A stretch of 64,000 nt of DNA from assembly GCF_000758665.1 (NCBI RefSeq), contig NZ_CP009285.1, positions 1,054,001-1,118,000 of the forward strand, given 5' to 3'. Positions 37,751 through 46,297 of this stretch are shown piece after piece. The notes beneath the pieces were generated by a model, which was not told where the DNA came from, ran no database searches, and was given only the letters and a program-made list of their open reading frames with translations. Position 1 is the first letter of the stretch; every line of letters starts with the position of its first letter. The translations under genes were made by a program, and so were the position numbers. This DNA comes from Paenibacillus borealis (GTDB lineage Bacteria; Bacillota; Bacilli; Paenibacillales; Paenibacillaceae).

Positions 37751-37797
37751 AATGGTTCGCGGGTCTATACTGGCCTCGCTCCATGAATAGGAATAGT

Positions 37798-37840
37798 ATA
37801 GCCCCTGCTCTTGATCCGGAGCGGGGGCTGTTTGTGTCTT
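37798..37840 (+). terminator. Terminator after threonine synthase
   Basis: AGCCCC-GCTC pairs with GAGC-GGGGCT around a 7-base loop and is followed by GTTTGTGTCTTG. The T run is imperfect. Confidence 0.7.
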
Positions 37841-37980
37841 GTAACGAATATTGCTATAGCCCCCGCGCCGCATCAATGCCGCTGCTAGTCGGCATGGGGG
37901 ATGGATATAGTTATGAAATTCCGGCCAAGCAGCTTCCTGGCTGAGTGAGAGTGTGGGTAAGAGTAAGGGTGAGGGAAAGA

Positions 37981-38124
37981 GTCTATACCGTCAGCACCAA
38001 TGTGCTGGAGAAGGGCAAGGTGCTGGAGCCGCTCCATCCGATGGAGTTCCTGCCCTACTGTTATCTCCGCTGGGACTGGTGGGATAACAAGCTGCAGCCT
38101 CAGGCTGCGGAGAGCTCTTTATAA
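37981..38124 (+). pseudogene. Coding remnant (48 codons, no start)
   Basis: In the 450-bp gap after threonine synthase, one frame reads VYTVSTNVLEKGKVLEPLHP then MEFLPYCYLRWDWWDNK and ends in TAA. The codon use and aromatic-rich composition look like real protein, but there is no ribosome site or start codon in a sensible place. The DNA before it is GTGAGGGT-type low-complexity sequence. It is probably the 3' end of a deleted gene; the family was not recognised. Confidence 0.35.
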
Positions 38125-38201
38125 CGGGAAACTCCGGTGCGGGATCAGAGCCGATGCATTCATTGTTATAGCCTAATCGGACAAATTTGAGGAGGATTAT
38201 G

Positions 38202-38975
38202 ATGATCAACCTTTTTGATTTAACAGGCAAGACAGCTATTATTGCCGGTGCGTCCAGCGGAATCGGTGTGCAGTTTGCCGACATGCTGGCTGATCAGGGT
38301 GCGGATGTGGCCATTCTGGCTAGACGATACGACAAGCTGGCAGCAGTCGCCGAAGAGCTTCGTGCCAAATATCCGGAGCGGCGGATTATCCCTGTTGAAT
38401 GTGATGTGAGAAAAGAAGATGAGATCATTGCCGCAGTCCGGGAGGTGCTGGAGGCTTTTGGCCAAATCGATATTCTGATTAATAACGCCGGTGTGGTCGA
38501 CTCTGTGCCGATTGACGCGCTGGACGAAGAAGCCTGGGACCGCGTCGTTGATACGGATCTGAAGGGGGGCTTCCTGATGTCGAAGCATGTCATCCGCCAC
38601 ATGAAGGAACGCAAATACGGCAAGATCATCAACACCGCCTCCATGCTGGGCCTCACGGCATCGGCTTCGATTCCTACACATTCCTACAATGCGGCCAAAG
38701 GCGGAGTGATCCACCTGACCCGGGGCGTAGCGGCTACGTATGCCAAACACGGCATTACTGTGAATGCGATCGGACCCAGCCTGTTCCATAGCGAAATGAC
38801 GGAGAACACACTGTTCACTGAGCAGGCGCTGCGGATGTATAACGCAGTCTGTCCGATGGGCCGGTCCGGCAATCCGGGCGAGCTGAACGGGGCGGTGCTG
38901 TATTTTGCCTCGGATGCCTCCAGCTACACTACCGGCCAGACTTTGTTTGTAGACGGCGGCTGGACGATTGTATAG
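38202..38975 (+). CDS. SDR-family oxidoreductase (gluconate 5-dehydrogenase-like)
   Basis: 257 residues from the second of two adjacent ATGs (38202; AGGAGG 6 bp upstream; 38199 would be only 3 bp away). The Rossmann motif is AGASSGIG (16-23). NNAGVVD follows, and the catalytic Tyr162 and Lys166 lie in YNAAKGG, with Ser of NTASMLG upstream. The C-terminus (SYTTGQTLFVDGGWTI) is the classical SDR end. NAD(P)-dependent oxidation of a sugar acid or polyol is likely; the substrate is not readable. Terminator at 39043. Confidence 0.9.
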   Translation: MINLFDLTGKTAIIAGASSGIGVQFADMLADQGADVAILARRYDKLAAVAEELRAKYPERRIIPVECDVRKEDEIIAAVREVLEAFGQIDILINNAGVVDSVPIDALDEEAWDRVVDTDLKGGFLMSKHVIRHMKERKYGKIINTASMLGLTASASIPTHSYNAAKGGVIHLTRGVAATYAKHGITVNAIGPSLFHSEMTENTLFTEQALRMYNAVCPMGRSGNPGELNGAVLYFASDASSYTTGQTLFVDGGWTIV

Positions 38976-39042
38976 AAGCTGCATCGTACAGAAGCTGTAT
39001 AAAAGATTGCATAAACACTGCATAAACATTGCATATTAGACG

Positions 39043-39077
39043 AAGCGCCTGCATTTATGCAGGTGCTTTTTTTCACA
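39043..39077 (+). terminator. Terminator after the SDR gene
   Basis: AAGCGCCTGCA, TTTA, TGCAGGTGCTT with one G-U pair, followed by seven T. The three short GCATAAAC repeats just before it (39009-39035) share its TGCA core. Confidence 0.85.
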
Positions 39078-39289
39078 AGCGAAATCTAGCGGAATTTGTC
39101 GGAAATTACGGCGGAAAAGTGGACATACCTACCACGGAATGAGAAAATAGCAGTTATAGATCAATATGACATGCTGGAACCTTTCTGCTGTCCTGAGTAG
39201 GGATGGAATAGTTTCAGCGGTAAATAGAAGGATACATTTATGTGTTCGATATAAAGTCTTATATTTATAAAAAAAGGACGGGATCATTC

Positions 39290-40276
39290 ATGACAATTCG
39301 TTTCGGGGTCGTAGGCACTAACTGGATTACTGACCGCTTCGTTCAAGCCGGACTGGAGAATGAGGAATTTATCCTCACAGCCGTGTATTCCCGCACAGAG
39401 GAGAAGGGACGGGCTTTTGCCGCAAAATATGCAGGAGCTTCGATCTATACGGATCTGGAGGAGATGGTATCCGGCGCAGAGGTGGACGCGGTTTATATCG
39501 CCAGCCCCAATTCGATGCATGCGGAGCAGTCCTTGATCTGCCTGAACCATGGTAAGCATGTCATCTGCGAGAAGCCGGCTGCCTCTAACAGCGCAGAGCT
39601 GAAGGCAATGATTAACGCGGCGCGCAGCAATGATGTTCTGCTGATGGAAGCGATGAAATCAACCTTTATGCCGAATTTTGGCGTAATCCGGGATAATTTA
39701 TATAAACTGGGTCAAGTACGGCGATATTTCGCCGGTTATTGTCAATACTCATCGAGATACGATGCTTACCGCCAGGGCACGGTGCTGAACGCCTTCAATC
39801 CGGAATATTCGAACGGCTCACTGATGGACCTTGGCATCTATTGCCTGTATCCCATGGTGGCGTTGTTCGGCAAACCGGATTCGGTGAAGGCAGTCGGCAT
39901 GATGCTTCCCTCGGGAGTGGACGGCGAAGGCAGCATGGTGATGCGTTATCCGGATATGGATGCCGTGGTCATGCATTCCAAGATTACCGACTCTTATCTG
40001 CCGGCGGAGATTCAGGGTGAGAACGGGACGATGGTCATCGACAAGATTAACCAGCCCTATCAGGTCAAAATCCACTACCGTGACGGCACCATCGAAGAGC
40101 TTACGCTACCGCAGGTGTTCGAGCCGATGTATTATGAGATTCAGGAGTTCATTCATCTTTTGAAGAGCGGTCAGCGGGAAAGCGGCATTAACAGCCATGC
40201 CAATTCCCTGGCGGTTGCCGAGCTGATGGAGGAAGCCAGAAGCCAGATCGGCCTGCGCTACGCCTCGGATCTATAG
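39290..40276 (+). CDS. Gfo/Idh/MocA-family oxidoreductase
   Basis: 328 residues from the ATG at 39290 (AAAGGACGGG upstream; the longer frame from 39242 lacks a site). The N-terminal Rossmann fold GVVGTNWITDRF is followed by AVYIASPN-type (VDAVYIASPNSMHAEQ) and HVICEKPAASN, which carries the family's catalytic Lys. The C-terminal domain (GSLMDLGIYCLYPMVALFG) is typical of the trans-dihydrodiol/glucose-fructose oxidoreductase group. NAD(P)-dependent sugar dehydrogenase is likely. The radical SAM gene starts 57 bp downstream. Confidence 0.9.
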   Translation: MTIRFGVVGTNWITDRFVQAGLENEEFILTAVYSRTEEKGRAFAAKYAGASIYTDLEEMVSGAEVDAVYIASPNSMHAEQSLICLNHGKHVICEKPAASNSAELKAMINAARSNDVLLMEAMKSTFMPNFGVIRDNLYKLGQVRRYFAGYCQYSSRYDAYRQGTVLNAFNPEYSNGSLMDLGIYCLYPMVALFGKPDSVKAVGMMLPSGVDGEGSMVMRYPDMDAVVMHSKITDSYLPAEIQGENGTMVIDKINQPYQVKIHYRDGTIEELTLPQVFEPMYYEIQEFIHLLKSGQRESGINSHANSLAVAELMEEARSQIGLRYASDL

Positions 40277-40333
40277 CTGTACAGGCATGCATGGCCTGAA
40301 TTAGGATGTACGACTGGAAAAGGGGAGCGGAAC

Positions 40334-41209
40334 TTGAAGACTTTCAAAAAGGTATACATCGAGATTACAAGCGTCTGCAACCTGGCCTGCAGCTTCTGCC
40401 CGCCAACGGAGCGGCAGAAGAATTTCATGAAGCTTGAGACGTTTAATACCATACTCGATGAGATTAAACCGCATAGCAATCACATCTACCTGCATGTCAA
40501 AGGCGAACCGCTGCTCCATCCGAAGCTCGGCGAGCTGCTGGATGCAGCGCATGCCAAAGGCTTCAAGGTCAACATCACGACCAACGGCACGCTGATCCAT
40601 AAGGCCGGGCCGAAGCTGCTGGGCAAGCCGGCATTGCGGCAGATGAACTTCTCGCTGCACAGCTTCGACGGCCATGCGGGCTCTGAGAACCGCGAAGGTT
40701 ATGTGTCGGAGATTATCAATTTCGTCCGGGAGATTTCTGCCCAGGGCGTCATTGTCTCGTTCCGGCTGTGGAACCTGACGGAGGACAACCGGACGAATCT
40801 GGAGAAAAGCCGCAACCGCGAGACGCTCGCTCTGCTGGAGGAGGCCTTCGGGCTCGACTTCCGGATCGAAGAGAAGGTTGTCCCCGGCAGCGGGGTGAAG
40901 ATTGCTCCGCGTGTCTATCTGAACCAGGATCACGAGTTCAGATGGCCGGCTCTGCACGAGCCGGAGGATGACGGCAAGGGCTTCTGCCATGCGCTGCGCA
41001 GCCAGGCGGCGGTGCTGGTGGACGGCACGGTTGTGCCGTGCTGCCTCGATGGCGAAGGCGTGATCAAGCTCGGCAATATTCACGAGACGCCGTTCTCCGA
41101 GATTGTCGAGGGCGAGCGGGCGAACAACCTGTTCTACGGCTTCTCCCGCCGGGAAGCTGTTGAGGAGCTGTGCCGCAAATGCGGGTACCGGCAGCGGTTC
41201 GGAACTTAG
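40334..41209 (+). CDS. Radical SAM protein with SPASM-like C-terminus
   Basis: 291 residues from a TTG with AGGGGAG 7 bp upstream. The iron-sulfur motif is CNLACSFC (Cys15, Cys19, Cys22), followed by YLHVKGEPLLHP and NITTNGTL, the SAM and barrel motifs. The C-terminal part has further cysteines (FCHAL, VVPCCLDGEG, CRKCGY) as in SPASM proteins that bind extra clusters. SPASM enzymes modify peptides or proteins, but no peptide substrate gene was found nearby. It could instead belong to the YfkA/MoaA-like radical SAM group. It probably shares a transcript with the oxidoreductase upstream. Confidence 0.88.
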   Translation: MKTFKKVYIEITSVCNLACSFCPPTERQKNFMKLETFNTILDEIKPHSNHIYLHVKGEPLLHPKLGELLDAAHAKGFKVNITTNGTLIHKAGPKLLGKPALRQMNFSLHSFDGHAGSENREGYVSEIINFVREISAQGVIVSFRLWNLTEDNRTNLEKSRNRETLALLEEAFGLDFRIEEKVVPGSGVKIAPRVYLNQDHEFRWPALHEPEDDGKGFCHALRSQAAVLVDGTVVPCCLDGEGVIKLGNIHETPFSEIVEGERANNLFYGFSRREAVEELCRKCGYRQRFGT

Positions 41210-41339
41210 CGGGTTAGCAGGTGCTGATGCTGGTGCTGATGCTGATGCTGATGCTGGTGAATACAGGAAGCTGCCGCTGGGGAAGTTAAGTTTTATATAG
41301 ATGTCAGCAAAGGCCGGAGAACATGAGAAGAGGGAAAGG

Positions 41340-42014
41340 ATGCCTACTATACTTGTTGCAGACGACGATGCGAACATCCGCGAACTCGTCTGTCTATTTC
41401 TGCGCAACGACGGATTCACAACAGCGGAAGCTGCGGACGGTAAGGAAGCGCTGGAGGTCTACGCCAGGGAACATGTAGACCTTGTCGTGCTCGATATTAT
41501 GATGCCGGTAATGGACGGCTGGACATTATGCAAGGAGCTCAGAAGAGCCGATCCCGATCTTCCGCTGCTGATGCTGACGGCCAGAGGTGAGACCTGGGAG
41601 AAGGTGAAAGGATTCGAGCTGGGGACGGATGATTATCTGACCAAGCCCTTCGACCCGCTGGAGCTGACGGTCCGCGTCAGGGCACTGCTGAAACGGTACC
41701 GGATTGGCAGTACGCAGATGATCCGGTTCGGCAACACTACCCTTGACCGGCAGACTTATAAGGTGATCAGCGGGACAGAAACGCTGTCGCTGCCGCTCAA
41801 AGAGTTCGAACTGCTGTACAAGCTTGCCGGAACACCGGGACAAGTCTATACGCGTGAGCAGCTGATTGATCAGATCTGGGGAATAGATTATCCCGGGGAT
41901 GACAGGACGGTAGATGTGCATATTAAACGGCTGCGCGAACGGTTTGCGGCTACACCTGATTTTTGCATTGAGACTGTGCGCGGGCTGGGCTACCGGCTTG
42001 AGGTTACTGAATGA
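41340..42014 (+). CDS. OmpR-family response regulator
   Basis: 224 residues from the ATG at 41340; the frame opens at 41301, but family length and GAGGGAAAGG favour the later start. The receiver has DDD (8-10), phosphoacceptor Asp52 (VVLDIMMP), Thr in LTARGE and Lys in LTKPFDP. The C-terminal winged helix (LPLKEFELLYKLAGTPGQVY ... RTVDVHIKRLRERF) binds DNA. Its stop overlaps the kinase start by 4 bp (ATGA). GCTGAT triplet repeats lie just upstream (41223-41260). Confidence 0.93.
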   Translation: MPTILVADDDANIRELVCLFLRNDGFTTAEAADGKEALEVYAREHVDLVVLDIMMPVMDGWTLCKELRRADPDLPLLMLTARGETWEKVKGFELGTDDYLTKPFDPLELTVRVRALLKRYRIGSTQMIRFGNTTLDRQTYKVISGTETLSLPLKEFELLYKLAGTPGQVYTREQLIDQIWGIDYPGDDRTVDVHIKRLRERFAATPDFCIETVRGLGYRLEVTE

Positions 42015-43378
42015 TTAAGTCTTTATATACCCGCGTAGTCCTGACTTTCCTGGTCTCTGTAATCGGGGGGACGGTTATTTCCTTTTTTGTAGCTACTTGG
42101 CTGTTCAGAGATAAATTAAACGAGAATCTGCAGATCCCTTTGCTGCGCTTCGGACAGGATATTGTCCGGATCTATGACGCCTTCCCGCTGAGTGAGGCAG
42201 ATGCGTTCGTACACGGAATGAAACAACTCGAATCCTACCATATCCGGATTTATGAACAGACGGGCCAGTTTCAGTCTTATGGGGAGCTTAATGAGAACAA
42301 ACCGGTTACTGTGACCACAGAACAAGTGCAGCAAGTCTTGTCCGGGAAGGTTGTGCAGCTCAATCCAACGGGTATTTCAACGACTCTCCTGGGGCTGCCG
42401 CTCACAACTGAAGCGGGGACGAAAGCGATGTTTGTAGAGCCCATCGGTCCTCCGTCCACCTCTTTTGTCCTGACATGGATTCTGAACTTCTCGGTCTATT
42501 CGCTGGTAGCAGGAAGTCTCGTGATTCTGGTTGCTGCCATGTTCCTGGTCCGGCCGATCAAAAAGCTGACCACCGCGACCCGCCGGATCGCAGCCGGGGA
42601 TTTCAATGTGAAGCTGAATATTAAGCAGAAGGGTGAGCTTGGCACCCTGGCCCGCAGCTTCGAAGAGATGATGCGTGATCTGCAGCAGCTGGAGCAGATG
42701 CGCAGGGAATTCGTCACTAATGTGTCGCATGAGGTTCAGTCACCGCTGACTTCCATATCCGGGTATGCGCTGGCGCTTAAGCAGATGAATATCCCGGAGG
42801 GCGAGCGGAACCGTTATCTCGATATTATCATCAGTGAAGCTGAGCGGATGTCCAAGATGAGCGACAGTCTGCTGAAGCTGAGCCTGCTGGAGTCGCAGTC
42901 CCAGCAGCTTCAGCTCACCGCGTTCAGCCTCGATGAACAGATCAGACGCGTAATCGTTGCGCTCCAGCCGCAATGGTCGGCCCGCAGCATCAGCTTCGAG
43001 CTTCATCTGAAGGCCGTCCGGCTGACGGCTGACCATGACCAGTTCAATCAGGTATGGACGAATCTGCTGGGAAACAGCATCAAATTCTCCAGGGATGGCG
43101 GAGTAATCAGTGTCAGTATCAGGCAAGATAATAAGAACGTGACCGTGCGGATATCTGACACCGGCATCGGGATTTCACCTGAGGACCAGAAGCGGATCTT
43201 CGAACGTTTCTTCAAGGCCGACCGTTCCCATAGCCGCAAGTATAGCGGAAGCGGTATGGGACTGGCCATTGTTAAACAGATCATCTTGCTCCATCAGGGT
43301 GATATCCGGGTGGAGAGTGAGCCGGGACGGGGCACAAGCTTCATTGTCACCCTGCCGGTCACTGCACCGGCGGATTAG
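42011..43378 (+). CDS. Sensor histidine kinase (HAMP, HisKA, HATPase)
   Basis: 455 residues. Helices at about 9-30 and 158-180 flank an extracellular region of about 125 residues. HAMP follows (VRPIKKLTTATRRIAAGDF), then the H-box NVSHEVQSPLTSISG, where the usual HELRTP is replaced by HEVQSP. The ATPase domain has NLLGNSIKFS, DTGIGI and GSGMGLAIVKQ. It is translationally coupled to the OmpR-type regulator at 41340; together they form one two-component system. The signal is unknown. A strong terminator follows. Confidence 0.93.
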   Translation: MIKSLYTRVVLTFLVSVIGGTVISFFVATWLFRDKLNENLQIPLLRFGQDIVRIYDAFPLSEADAFVHGMKQLESYHIRIYEQTGQFQSYGELNENKPVTVTTEQVQQVLSGKVVQLNPTGISTTLLGLPLTTEAGTKAMFVEPIGPPSTSFVLTWILNFSVYSLVAGSLVILVAAMFLVRPIKKLTTATRRIAAGDFNVKLNIKQKGELGTLARSFEEMMRDLQQLEQMRREFVTNVSHEVQSPLTSISGYALALKQMNIPEGERNRYLDIIISEAERMSKMSDSLLKLSLLESQSQQLQLTAFSLDEQIRRVIVALQPQWSARSISFELHLKAVRLTADHDQFNQVWTNLLGNSIKFSRDGGVISVSIRQDNKNVTVRISDTGIGISPEDQKRIFERFFKADRSHSRKYSGSGMGLAIVKQIILLHQGDIRVESEPGRGTSFIVTLPVTAPAD

Positions 43379-43387
43379 TCTGTTCAT

Positions 43388-43441
43388 GCTGAGGCAACCT
43401 ACTCAAGCTTAGGCTTGTGAAGGTTGCCTCAGCTTTTTTTC
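43388..43441 (+). terminator. Strong terminator after the two-component pair
   Basis: A 13-bp perfect stem (GCTGAGGCAACCT / AGGTTGCCTCAGC) with a 20-base loop that can fold on itself (CAAGCTT / AGGCTTG), followed by seven T. Confidence 0.92.
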
Positions 43442-43564
43442 GTTGACTGGCAAAGTATGATATCCGTCTGTTGTGGATAATATGTGTATAGTTTTGTGGA
43501 TATGTTACTTTGGAATTTGGAGCAGGATCCGTCTATAGAGGACGAATTTTGTTTGTGTATCAGG

Positions 43565-44100
43565 AATCCCTCAGATTCCGCTGGAAGTGGGCATTGTGGG
43601 GAAATCAAAGGGATAAATCCCACTGATTCCGCCGAAAGTGGACGGTATGGGGGGAAATCAAAGGGATAAATCCCACTGATTCCGTCGAAAGTGGGCGGCA
43701 GGAGGGAATGAGGGGCAGAAGTGCCCCTGAATCCGCCGAAAGTGAGCGGCAGGAGGAAATGAGGGGCAGAAGTGCCCTTGAATCCGCCGAAAGCGAGCGG
43801 CAAGAGGAAATGAGGAGCAAAGTGCCCCTGAATTCGCCGAAAGTGAGCGGCAAGAGGAAATGAGGGGCAGAAGTGCCCCTGATTCCGCCGAAAGTAAGCG
43901 GCAAGAGGAAATGAGGGGCAGAAGTGCCCCTGAATTCGCCGAAAGTGAGCGGCAAGAGGAAATGAGGGGCAGAAGTGCCCCTGAATTCGCCGAAAGTGAG
44001 CGGCAAGAGGAAAATGAGGGGCAGAAGTGCCCCTGAATTCGCCGAAAGTGAGCGGCAAGAGGAAATGAGGAGCAGAAGTGCCCCTGAATTCGCCGGAGGT
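43565..44100. repeat. 51-bp tandem hairpin array 2 (about 10 units)
   Basis: Same unit family as the array at 33200. The first units carry GGGATAAATCCC (43609, 43660) and later ones GGGGCAGAAGTGCCCC. The two subtypes are in the opposite order to array 1. One unit is 50 bp and one 52 bp, so the frame drifts. Each unit ends with GGAGGAAATGA or AAGAGGAAATGA. No gene is credible here. Confidence 0.9.
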
Positions 44101-44127
44101 GGGCGTTAGGAGGAAATAAGGAGAGTG

Positions 44128-44345
44128 GCGCATGTTTTCCCCCGGGGACTGCCCCGGGAAGTAGTCAGAGTGGAGTATTGTGAGGTAGCTGTAATCCCTG
44201 CATGAGCTGCACAGACCGTATCCACTCCAGCTTGATTCAACCGTAAGGGTGATTTTGTTCAAATATAAGAATTTATATGCTTCACACGATAACTTATCCT
44301 TCTATTTCTCGCTGAAACACCCCGTCCTTAAAGGACGGCGTAGCC
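44128..44345. other. Hairpin-rich gap, possible remnant of an IS200/IS605-type end
   Basis: Two strong short hairpins: CCCGGGG-ACTG-CCCCGGG (44141-44158) and CCGTCCTT-A-AAGGACGG (about 44321-44337). The second resembles the imperfect hairpins at the ends of IS200/IS605 elements. No tnpA or tnpB reading frame was found, and the sequence between hairpins gives no recognisable protein. The call is tentative. Confidence 0.25.
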
Positions 44346-44475
44346 GTTTCCGCTTGTATGCAGCTGTTCATATTTAGTTCATATTGCCGTCACGGGGAGT
44401 ACATCTTCATTGTGTAAGCTTACCTTATTGGTTCGTAAGGATCTTAATCAAACGATGAGGACAGGTGCATGTATA

Positions 44476-45414
44476 ATGAAAAAATGGCTCAGGATTACGC
44501 TTAAGTCTATAGCGGCATTAATGATTGTTATAGTGCTTTTTTTAGCCGTTGTGTTTGTAGTGAATATTATCAGCAACAAATCAGAGCAGGGGAAAATTGA
44601 GTCCTACGGCCAGTTAGTGCCTGTTGACGGGAAAAAGATGAATGTACTTATTCAAGGAACAGGCGAGGAAACTGTGGTGCTGCTGCCTGGTTACGGAACG
44701 GGCGCTCCGGCACTTGATTTCAAGCCGCTGATCGATGAGCTGTCTCCGTTCTACACGGTGGTGGCTGTTGAGCCATTCGGTTATGGATTAAGTGATGGAA
44801 CTGATAAGGAACGGACTAACGATAATATTGCCAGCGAAATACATGAAGCATTGCAGCAGCTTGGGATTCACCGTTACACGCTGATGGGGCACTCCATTGC
44901 CGGCATATACGGATTGGATTATGTGAACAAGTATACTGACGAAGTAACCGCTTTTGTAGGAATTGACAGTAGTGTGCCGACGCAAGGCGGGATGGATGCT
45001 GAGATGCCGGTCGGATTGTTCAAATTCCTCGACCAATCAGGTCTGATGAGAATGCTCAAGAAGCTGAGCGGGGACCCTTATGCCGGACTGCCTTATGATG
45101 ATCATATCAAGCAGCAGATGAAAATGATCTCGAATAAAAACTCCAGCAACGACACCACTATGAATGAAATGAAACACTTCAATGATAACTTTACAGCAGC
45201 CCAGGCTTTGGCATTCCCTAAGGAGCTTCCACTGCTGCTCTTCATACAGGCCAATAATACAGATGTTGAGGGCTGGAAGACGCTGCATGAAGGGCAAGTG
45301 AAGGACTCCCTGCATGGTAAACTGATCCCGCTTGAAGGGGAGCATTACTTACACCACACCCTGTCTAAAGAGATCGTCCAGGATTACAAGGAGTTTATGG
45401 AACAAGCTAAATAA
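44476..45414 (+). CDS. Membrane-anchored alpha/beta hydrolase
   Basis: 312 residues from the ATG at 44476 (MKKWLRITLK); the frame opens at 44410 but that stretch has no signal-like start. One N-terminal membrane helix (about 12-33) anchors an outward-facing alpha/beta hydrolase. Motifs: VVLLPGYGTG, then nucleophile Ser140 in MGHSIAGIYGLDYV, and the late His in GEHYLHHTL. Role could be an esterase or peptidase-like hydrolase; the substrate is unknown. A terminator at 45447 separates it from the convergent gene. Confidence 0.85.
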   Translation: MKKWLRITLKSIAALMIVIVLFLAVVFVVNIISNKSEQGKIESYGQLVPVDGKKMNVLIQGTGEETVVLLPGYGTGAPALDFKPLIDELSPFYTVVAVEPFGYGLSDGTDKERTNDNIASEIHEALQQLGIHRYTLMGHSIAGIYGLDYVNKYTDEVTAFVGIDSSVPTQGGMDAEMPVGLFKFLDQSGLMRMLKKLSGDPYAGLPYDDHIKQQMKMISNKNSSNDTTMNEMKHFNDNFTAAQALAFPKELPLLLFIQANNTDVEGWKTLHEGQVKDSLHGKLIPLEGEHYLHHTLSKEIVQDYKEFMEQAK

Positions 45415-45446
45415 TAGCAGTTCAACGCTATATTCTGGATAATAGA

Positions 45447-45493
45447 AACAGCGGCAGCCCGGGACAACAGGTCCTGGATTGCCGCTGTTTTGT
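45447..45493. terminator. Bidirectional terminator between convergent genes
   Basis: AACAGCGGCA...GGGAC pairs with GTCC...TGCCGCTGTT around AACAG, followed by TTTGT on the plus strand. The minus strand has a poorer T run. It serves the hydrolase at 44476 and possibly the minus-strand gene at 45508. Confidence 0.75.
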
Positions 45494-45507
45494 AATGATA
45501 GTTGTAG

Positions 45508-45912
45508 TTAGCTTAGTTGATTATTTACGGGATTAAGAAACCAGGCAAGCTTCTCTTTATAGGCTTCGATATCATGAAAGGCCTGAAGCTCATGCTCCTG
45601 CAACAATTGGTGTAATTCCACCAGCTTATTAATCAATCCCTCTGCAACACGTACGATATTATCCTTTGTGAAAATATATTTGGTGAAAGTAGCTTGTTCT
45701 GTACCCCAAATCACTGTTTCTTTCTTATACAGAACATCAATATAAAATCCTCCGCAACCAAAAATACCACAAGAGCAGGTATACATCGGGATTCTCCCTT
45801 GACGGGTAAGGGATTCGAAGAACTCAGTGACTACAAATACTTCACCCTCGTCTTCATTTAGCCTAAGCCCATTTACGTATAGAGATACTCGTATATTTCC
45901 AGGATATATCAA
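45508..45912 (-). CDS. Small hypothetical protein with a CxCxxxxC motif, probably 5'-damaged
   Basis: 134 codons as open, with only a TTG at 45912 and no ribosome site. The core (EVFVVTEFFESLTRQGRIPM, YTCSCGIFGCGGFYIDVLY, TFTKYIFTKDNIVRVAEGLI) looks like a genuine soluble protein with three cysteines in CSCGIFGC. Upstream, a second frame (SEDNSLDTLTFEMLID) appears to continue the same protein. Removing one base near 45906 would join the two, and AAAGGTGG lies at about 45976-45983. So it is either a frameshifted pseudogene or a shorter protein with a weak start. Family not recognised. Confidence 0.55.
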   Translation of the reverse strand: MIYPGNIRVSLYVNGLRLNEDEGEVFVVTEFFESLTRQGRIPMYTCSCGIFGCGGFYIDVLYKKETVIWGTEQATFTKYIFTKDNIVRVAEGLINKLVELHQLLQEHELQAFHDIEAYKEKLAWFLNPVNNQLS

Positions 45913-45995
45913 TCAACATTTCAAAAGTCAGTGTGTCTAAACTGTTATCTTCAGAAGCAGCTATATATCATTTCCACCTTTAGACGGAGGTCTGA

Positions 45996-46173
45996 GCGGA
46001 CTGAGAATCCTTTATTTCGCAGAAAAACCTCATAATAAGAATGAAACGGACTGAGATTCCGTTATGTTGTTCATTTGAGCTTGAAATGAGGATAATCACG
46101 ACGTTTAGCGGAATCTCAGTCCGAATCACCCGCAATTTGCCGAGAATTTTCCTAATAGCGGATTCTCAGTCCT
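45996..46173. repeat. Nested inverted-repeat intergenic element, family 2, copy 3 (complete)
   Basis: Outer arms GGACTGAGAATCC (ending 46010) and GGATTCTCAGTCC (ending 46172). Inner arms CGGACTGAGATTCCG (46047-46061) and CGGAATCTCAGTCCG (46109-46123). Start distances are 51, 62 and 50 bp. Outer and inner arms differ from each other, but each matches its own partner. It lies between two minus-strand genes in a 385-bp gap. Confidence 0.9.
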
Positions 46174-46297
46174 CTTCACAAATGGTTGAGCCATGAAGCC
46201 CCGCCAAAGTTTCAGCTGATTAAATGCTCAATCGCTAAGCTCCAGCTTGTTTGACCCTGGGCTATCGTGTTCTGCTACATACGCCAGCTTCCCGTCC

